From IMG/VR virus record IMGVR_UViG_3300022748_000041, positions 1 through 25,628 of that record: DNA of 25,628 nucleotides. One strand, given 5' to 3'. Positions 22,271 through 25,628 of this stretch are shown in pieces; the first letter of the stretch is position 1; every line of letters begins with the position of its first letter. Origin of the DNA: a virus. The position numbers and the translations under genes are program-made. Below the pieces are notes generated by a model. The model was given only the letters and a program-made list of their open reading frames with translations. It did no database searches and was not told where the DNA came from.

Positions 22271-23649
22271 TATGCTGTCCTAGCGTACCATGAATAACCG
22301 GCTGTTAACGAAGTTGGGGCTGTACTACCTATACCATTAGGAGTCGATAGTGTAGACGCAACTTTATAAAGCTGAGATGGTGTCGTAGATTGTGTCATCA
22401 AAAAATACGTACCATTATATGCTATAGTTGATGGGGAGGATTCAGAATTAGTTGGTGTAGTAGTATGCACATTCCAAGTCACTCCATCAGCACTGTAGAT
22501 TAGATTCCCTGGTACTTTCATCCAGAAATACCCACTAGCAAATATAAGCCCACCTTGGTTAGCTTGGTATGTGAGTGTATATGGAAGTGTAGCTACATTA
22601 GACCAAGTGATACCATCGGTAGACCTATATACGTTACCACCAGTATCTAGTATTAGGAAATATGAGTTTCCGAAAACGATACCCAACGCATACTTACCGT
22701 TCGAGAATACCTGAGTTGCGTTTGTAAATGTGATACCGTCAGTACTTACGTATGAGTACCCATACCCACCGCTAAACCCAACAGTTGCAAATTTAGTACC
22801 GCTCCAACAAATATATGACGATTGGTTAAGGTTAGTAGCACCTGCTGACCATGTTATACCATCTGTACTATAGTACTGTGGCGCAGCATTACTATTACCA
22901 AGTACGAACCTAGTACCATTCCAGATACCCTGCTGCATCCAGCCGTTATAGTATCCTCCTGGACCATTTGTGGTTCTAGTCGTCCATGTGGCTCCACCGT
23001 CTGCGCTGGTGTAAAATAAAGTAGTCGAGCCAGTAGACAATACTATTAAGCTACCGCTAGACATTAGAGTAGCATAAGCAATGGTTGCACCATTAACGCT
23101 GCGGGCAGTCCAAACTATACCATCTGAACTGGTGTATACAGCTGGGTTAACATTAGGTACAAATGCAATCCATCGAGTGCCATCGTATATGATCTGCCCC
23201 CCAGACACCATACTGGAGGCATTTCCGAAGTTGACGTTAGACCCGTAAGAAACATACTTAGAGTTAAGTTGCTGCAAATTATGGTAATTAGCGTCGTAGG
23301 TTAGTGAAGTACCATTTAATACGGTGAACTTACCGGTACCTAGTGTAAGTAGATTAGATGTGCTTGGATACACGATAGCATCGTTAATTGCTACTTCTAC
23401 TAATGCACCACCAGACCCACCTGTGGCACTCAAAGTACCTGCCGATAGGGTCAAGCCTGTACCTACCGAGATTTCTTCGATGGCACCAGTACCGGCAGTG
23501 GTTCGTCCAGCCAGCCGTGCAGCTTGCATCGTCAGGCCGCTGGACCCGATAGCCCCGGCTACGGCTACGCCCGACACATAGACAGAATCGCCAGCGGGCA
23601 ACTCTTGGAGTTGCCCGCTGACCAGTACCAGAGGCTTGCGGATTGCCAT
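22270..23649 (-). CDS. Fibre-type protein with six-bladed Asp-box beta-propeller
   Basis: In this 459-residue protein the N-terminal ~85 residues resemble phage fibre adaptors (MAIRKPLVLVSGQLQELPAG, then ARLAGRTTAGTGAIEEISVG and TGLTLSAGTLSATGG). From about residue 150 it has six sialidase-like Asp-box repeats: SSDGIVW (~172), SADGGATW (~212), STDGITW (~258), STDGITF (~299), STDGITW (~341) and SADGVTW (~385). The spacing is about 40-46 residues, one per blade. Asp boxes are structural and do not by themselves show sialidase activity; no arginine triad or catalytic Glu/Tyr pattern was seen. A glycan-binding appendage is the best inference. G+C drops sharply at the adaptor/propeller boundary (~23400). 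Confidence 0.75.
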   Translation of the reverse strand: MAIRKPLVLVSGQLQELPAGDSVYVSGVAVAGAIGSSGLTMQAARLAGRTTAGTGAIEEISVGTGLTLSAGTLSATGGSGGALVEVAINDAIVYPSTSNLLTLGTGKFTVLNGTSLTYDANYHNLQQLNSKYVSYGSNVNFGNASSMVSGGQIIYDGTRWIAFVPNVNPAVYTSSDGIVWTARSVNGATIAYATLMSSGSLIVLSTGSTTLFYTSADGGATWTTRTTNGPGGYYNGWMQQGIWNGTRFVLGNSNAAPQYYSTDGITWSAGATNLNQSSYICWSGTKFATVGFSGGYGYSYVSTDGITFTNATQVFSNGKYALGIVFGNSYFLILDTGGNVYRSTDGITWSNVATLPYTLTYQANQGGLIFASGYFWMKVPGNLIYSADGVTWNVHTTTPTNSESSPSTIAYNGTYFLMTQSTTPSQLYKVASTLSTPNGIGSTAPTSLTAGYSWYARTA

Positions 23650-24251
23650 TACGCCAGAACTACGGGTGGGTCAGACTGAAAGTTGATGGCCGTCGCGCTA
23701 ATGGCAAATCCAATGCGCTGCGCCACATTGCCAGCGCCTGACGGGGCGGTGGAGGTGGCTCCCCCGGCTGTGGTGTTCAGGTATACCACACCTGGGGTTG
23801 CACCAGACACAGCAGTGTTGGTACCCTCGAAGTACACGGTGGCCTGTGCGCCAGAGGCCACCGCAGCCAGCACGAAGCCGTGGGCCTCTTTACCTGCGGT
23901 CGTGGCGTCGGCCTTGCGAACCTTCGCGCCAGCGGAGTTCCACACGTTCACGAAGTCTCCAGCGGCCAGTGCCTCGGATGCAGTGATAGATGCTGTATCG
24001 TCACCAAAACCGACAGGCATCATCGTCGCGTCGATGCGCCCAGAGCCGTCGAGCGCCACCACCTTGCCGGAGCTGGGCGCACCAGTAGAGGAAGTCGTGC
24101 TGTTAACGATGGTGGTGTCGAGCACCCCGGATGCGTTCAGAGCGGGGACTTTGTTTGCGTCGGCCGCGCCAGCCGAGGTAGTCAGTGCGGCCTCCTCGGT
24201 AAGTACGCCCGATGCGTTCTTGAGGAATTTTTTGCTAGATGCGGTTCCCAT
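23649..24251 (-). CDS. Fibre/decoration-like structural protein
   Basis: The 200-residue protein has two parts. Residues 1-82 carry fibre-like repeats (KNASGVLTEEA, SAGAADANKVPALNASGVLD, SGKVVALDGSGRIDATMMPVG). Residues about 85-200 form a beta domain (GDFVNVWNSAG, GKEAHGFVLAAVASGAQATV, PGVVYLNTTAGGATSTAP, and NFQSDPPVVLA). The second domain is a recurrent one on phage virion surface proteins and is matched by the C-terminal domain of the neighbouring tail terminator. AGGGG precedes the ATG with suitable spacing. The stop overlaps the propeller gene's ATG by one base. Trimerisation and surface location are inferred. Confidence 0.65.
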   Translation of the reverse strand: MGTASSKKFLKNASGVLTEEAALTTSAGAADANKVPALNASGVLDTTIVNSTTSSTGAPSSGKVVALDGSGRIDATMMPVGFGDDTASITASEALAAGDFVNVWNSAGAKVRKADATTAGKEAHGFVLAAVASGAQATVYFEGTNTAVSGATPGVVYLNTTAGGATSTAPSGAGNVAQRIGFAISATAINFQSDPPVVLA

Positions 24252-24264
24252 TTCACAACCCCTT

Positions 24265-25065
24265 TCAGGTCAAAATCAATGGCATTTGAATGTCTACGAT
24301 GATTGTAGACGGAGTTTTGGCACTTGCCACCACAAGGGAGAAAGCAGCCGGTTGCACTGGGGGAATTTGGGTGAGCGTCCCGTTTGCACCAAGGAAAATT
24401 GGGAGGTTGACGTCCCAGTTCCAAGATGGCTCACTGATCTCTCCAAGTCGAAGAACGGTAAGCAAGGTGCCTGCGAGTGCAGCCCCCGTGCTCATACCGG
24501 CGACCTTCGGTGCATGGTCGATCATTGTATTGTCGGCGTAGATGAACTGACCAAGGGCGTCGAACGTCACCATGCGGTGGCCGCCCACAGCCATACCGGC
24601 TGGCAGTGTGAAAGTTGGGGCAACCACCAAGGTGGTGTTGGACGGGCCAGTGGCTGTTTCGTCGTACCAAAAAGGAATCACCATGCCGATGCTCAACCAC
24701 CCGTCCACGGGCTTCGACGGAGGCAGAGGCTTGGCACCCATCGTTCGGATGGGCGTCAGCATGTCCGTCATATGCAAGGCGGGGTAGAAGTGGTCGAGGA
24801 TCTCGTTGGCGGCTCGGGTACCCTTACCGACCTTCACCATTCCCTCCAGGAGAATGTTGCCCATCATTCGGTGGATGGGGTTCGCCGACAAGTCGACCTG
24901 CCAACCGTCCCGGAACTGGGTGCTCACGCGCAAAAATGCGTTGGACTGTGCCCCAAGGTTCAACAGCAGGTTGTCATACTCGACGCCCAGCGCGGCACCA
25001 GACCAGCTCGTCCTGCGAGCTTCCACAGCGGTGCGGATAGCGGTGCGTATGGCTTCTGTGCTCAT
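24265..25065 (-). CDS. Tail terminator-like protein with appended C-terminal domain
   Basis: Residues about 1-138 of this 266-residue protein look like a tail terminator (gpU/DUF4128-type) that caps the tube: MSTEAIRTAIRTAVEARR, VEYDNLLLNL, AFLRVSTQF, GKGTRAANEILDHF and PVDGWLSIGMVIPFW. The usual length of such proteins is about 130-145 residues. Here the chain continues for another ~110 residues with a beta domain (VTFDALGQFIYADNT, KVAGMSTGAALAGTLL, EPSWNWDVNLPIFLGANGTL, then TIIVDIQMPLIL) that resembles the second half of the next protein. The position between the HK97 gp10-like and tube genes supports the terminator assignment. No good Shine-Dalgarno sequence is seen. Confidence 0.7.
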   Translation of the reverse strand: MSTEAIRTAIRTAVEARRTSWSGAALGVEYDNLLLNLGAQSNAFLRVSTQFRDGWQVDLSANPIHRMMGNILLEGMVKVGKGTRAANEILDHFYPALHMTDMLTPIRTMGAKPLPPSKPVDGWLSIGMVIPFWYDETATGPSNTTLVVAPTFTLPAGMAVGGHRMVTFDALGQFIYADNTMIDHAPKVAGMSTGAALAGTLLTVLRLGEISEPSWNWDVNLPIFLGANGTLTQIPPVQPAAFSLVVASAKTPSTIIVDIQMPLILT

Positions 25066-25070
25066 TTGGT

Positions 25071-25589
25071 TTAGGAAGAACGTGTCACGATATTGTACCC
25101 GGACAGACCGTACTTGAGTTTGATGTATTCCCCCATCATCACCTCCCCGGATGGGCCAAGGTTGACCTCCCGGATGTCACGCCCATCGGGGCCTACCCCG
25201 GACTGCACGGCCCCGGCATACGGGGCGCGGTTGACGAAGGTTACCTTCTGGTTCCAGCGCAGCGTGTCCAGCTTGGGCATCTCGCGTACCAAGGTGGCCG
25301 TGACGGCTGGGTCGTTTCCCATCTTTTGCACACCCTTGTTGGCTTCCCCTGGCCCAGCCCACGTGGTGCTATAGGCGGGAATCTCCCGGTACGCAGGGTT
25401 ACGCCCGTCGCCGATCTTGATGAACCAGTTGGATGCCAAGTTGCCGGACCACTGTGGGGTGACCTGCACCAAGTCTGCGAACATCTCGGCCACAGCACCC
25501 CGGTACTCAGCGGTCACCTTTCTCTCAAGGCGAGCCTGCACCAGCTTGGCATCGCTCAGGAGAGCATGGGCGCTGGCCATGGAGATCAT
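25071..25589 (-). CDS. HK97 gp10-like neck / head-tail joining protein
   Basis: The 172-residue protein has the pattern of the HK97 gp10 family: an N-terminal helix rich in Lys/Arg/Glu (LVQARLERKVTAEYRGAVAEMFADL), then VTPQWSGNLASNWFI, and a late FVNRAPYAGAVQSGVG segment with a small loop before the C-terminal helix. Such proteins join the connector to the tail terminator. ATG 25589 is preferred because it overlaps the upstream stop by ATGA and is preceded by TGAGG at 5-base spacing; a GTG at 25607 would add six residues. Confidence 0.75.
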   Translation of the reverse strand: MISMASAHALLSDAKLVQARLERKVTAEYRGAVAEMFADLVQVTPQWSGNLASNWFIKIGDGRNPAYREIPAYSTTWAGPGEANKGVQKMGNDPAVTATLVREMPKLDTLRWNQKVTFVNRAPYAGAVQSGVGPDGRDIREVNLGPSGEVMMGEYIKLKYGLSGYNIVTRSS

Positions 25590-25628
25590 GCAAGCCTCAC
25601 CAAGCACTTCCAGGAGTCAGCCTCTGCT
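25586..25628 (-). CDS. C-terminal end of upstream structural gene (probably head-tail connector), partial
   Basis: The last 13 codons of an open frame enter from the right edge of the window and stop at TGA 25588-25586, overlapping the gp10-like ATG. The visible residues are AEADSWKCLVRLA. Genes at this place in siphophages usually encode the small gp6-like connector, and the ending is compatible, but too little sequence is present to name it. Confidence 0.4.
   Translation of the reverse strand, partial: AEADSWKCLVRLA

Noticed and set aside
22475-23140. Active sialidase from the Asp-box repeats
   Set aside because: Asp boxes are structural; no arginine triad or catalytic Asp, Glu and Tyr arrangement was recognised, so only a propeller fold is claimed.
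23683-25074. A 463-codon + strand frame opposite the terminator and fibre genes
   Set aside because: It spans several coupled - strand genes in antisense and resembles no protein family.
1-25628. tRNA genes, CRISPR arrays, rRNA
   Set aside because: I saw no cloverleaf-like sequence with a T-arm consensus, no regularly spaced repeats and no rRNA sequence; a short tRNA could be missed by eye.

Overview
The window is a contiguous piece of a tailed (siphovirus-type) bacteriophage or prophage genome. A Gram-negative, probably betaproteobacterial host is inferred only from the roughly 60% G+C of most genes and the flavour of the proteins; no host gene is present. Genes are tightly packed, many overlapping by ATGA or TGATG. 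There are two convergent blocks: a DNA-metabolism operon on the + strand (1-5250) and a long structural/lysis operon on the - strand (25628 down to 5219). The two blocks meet tail to tail with a 32-base antisense overlap.

The + strand block encodes the C-terminus of flavin-dependent thymidylate synthase ThyX, an ATP-dependent DNA ligase, a RecU-like PD-(D/E)XK nuclease, an SbcD/Mre11-like phosphoesterase, an SbcC/Rad50-like ATPase, a DUF5664 (dATP/dGTP diphosphohydrolase-type) protein and an unknown 128-residue protein. It is a nucleotide-supply and recombination/end-processing set.

Read in transcription order from the right edge, the - strand block has: the end of a probable head-tail connector, an HK97 gp10-like neck protein, a tail terminator with an extra C-terminal domain, a fibre-like protein carrying what looks like the same domain, a six-bladed Asp-box beta-propeller protein, a DUF4376 protein, the tail tube protein and the two tail assembly chaperone reading frames. 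The chaperone frames are joined by a clear A_AAA_AAG -1 frameshift site. Next come a 1403-residue tape measure protein, four distal tail proteins ending in a J-like tail tip protein, a glycine-rich tail fibre, a fibre-associated protein, a cupin, a permuted-papain-like cysteine hydrolase, three small membrane proteins (holin candidates) and a GH24 endolysin. Strong - strand intrinsic terminators follow the tube gene and the chaperone gene.

Between the chaperones and the tape measure gene sits an IS200/IS605-type tnpB-only element (about 18263-19553) on the opposite strand. Its TnpB has an intact RuvC triad and zinc finger, and both ends carry subterminal hairpins sharing the core GCCTTCAGGC. 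It splits the late operon just upstream of the tape measure ribosome binding site.

The least expected parts are: the fibre/propeller module between the tail terminator and tail tube genes, with a domain repeated in two consecutive genes and an abrupt drop in G+C at the adaptor/propeller boundary; the TnpB element whose predicted guide lies in the phage terminator hairpin; and a tail tip protein that appears to start at TTG with a signal-peptide-like N-terminus.
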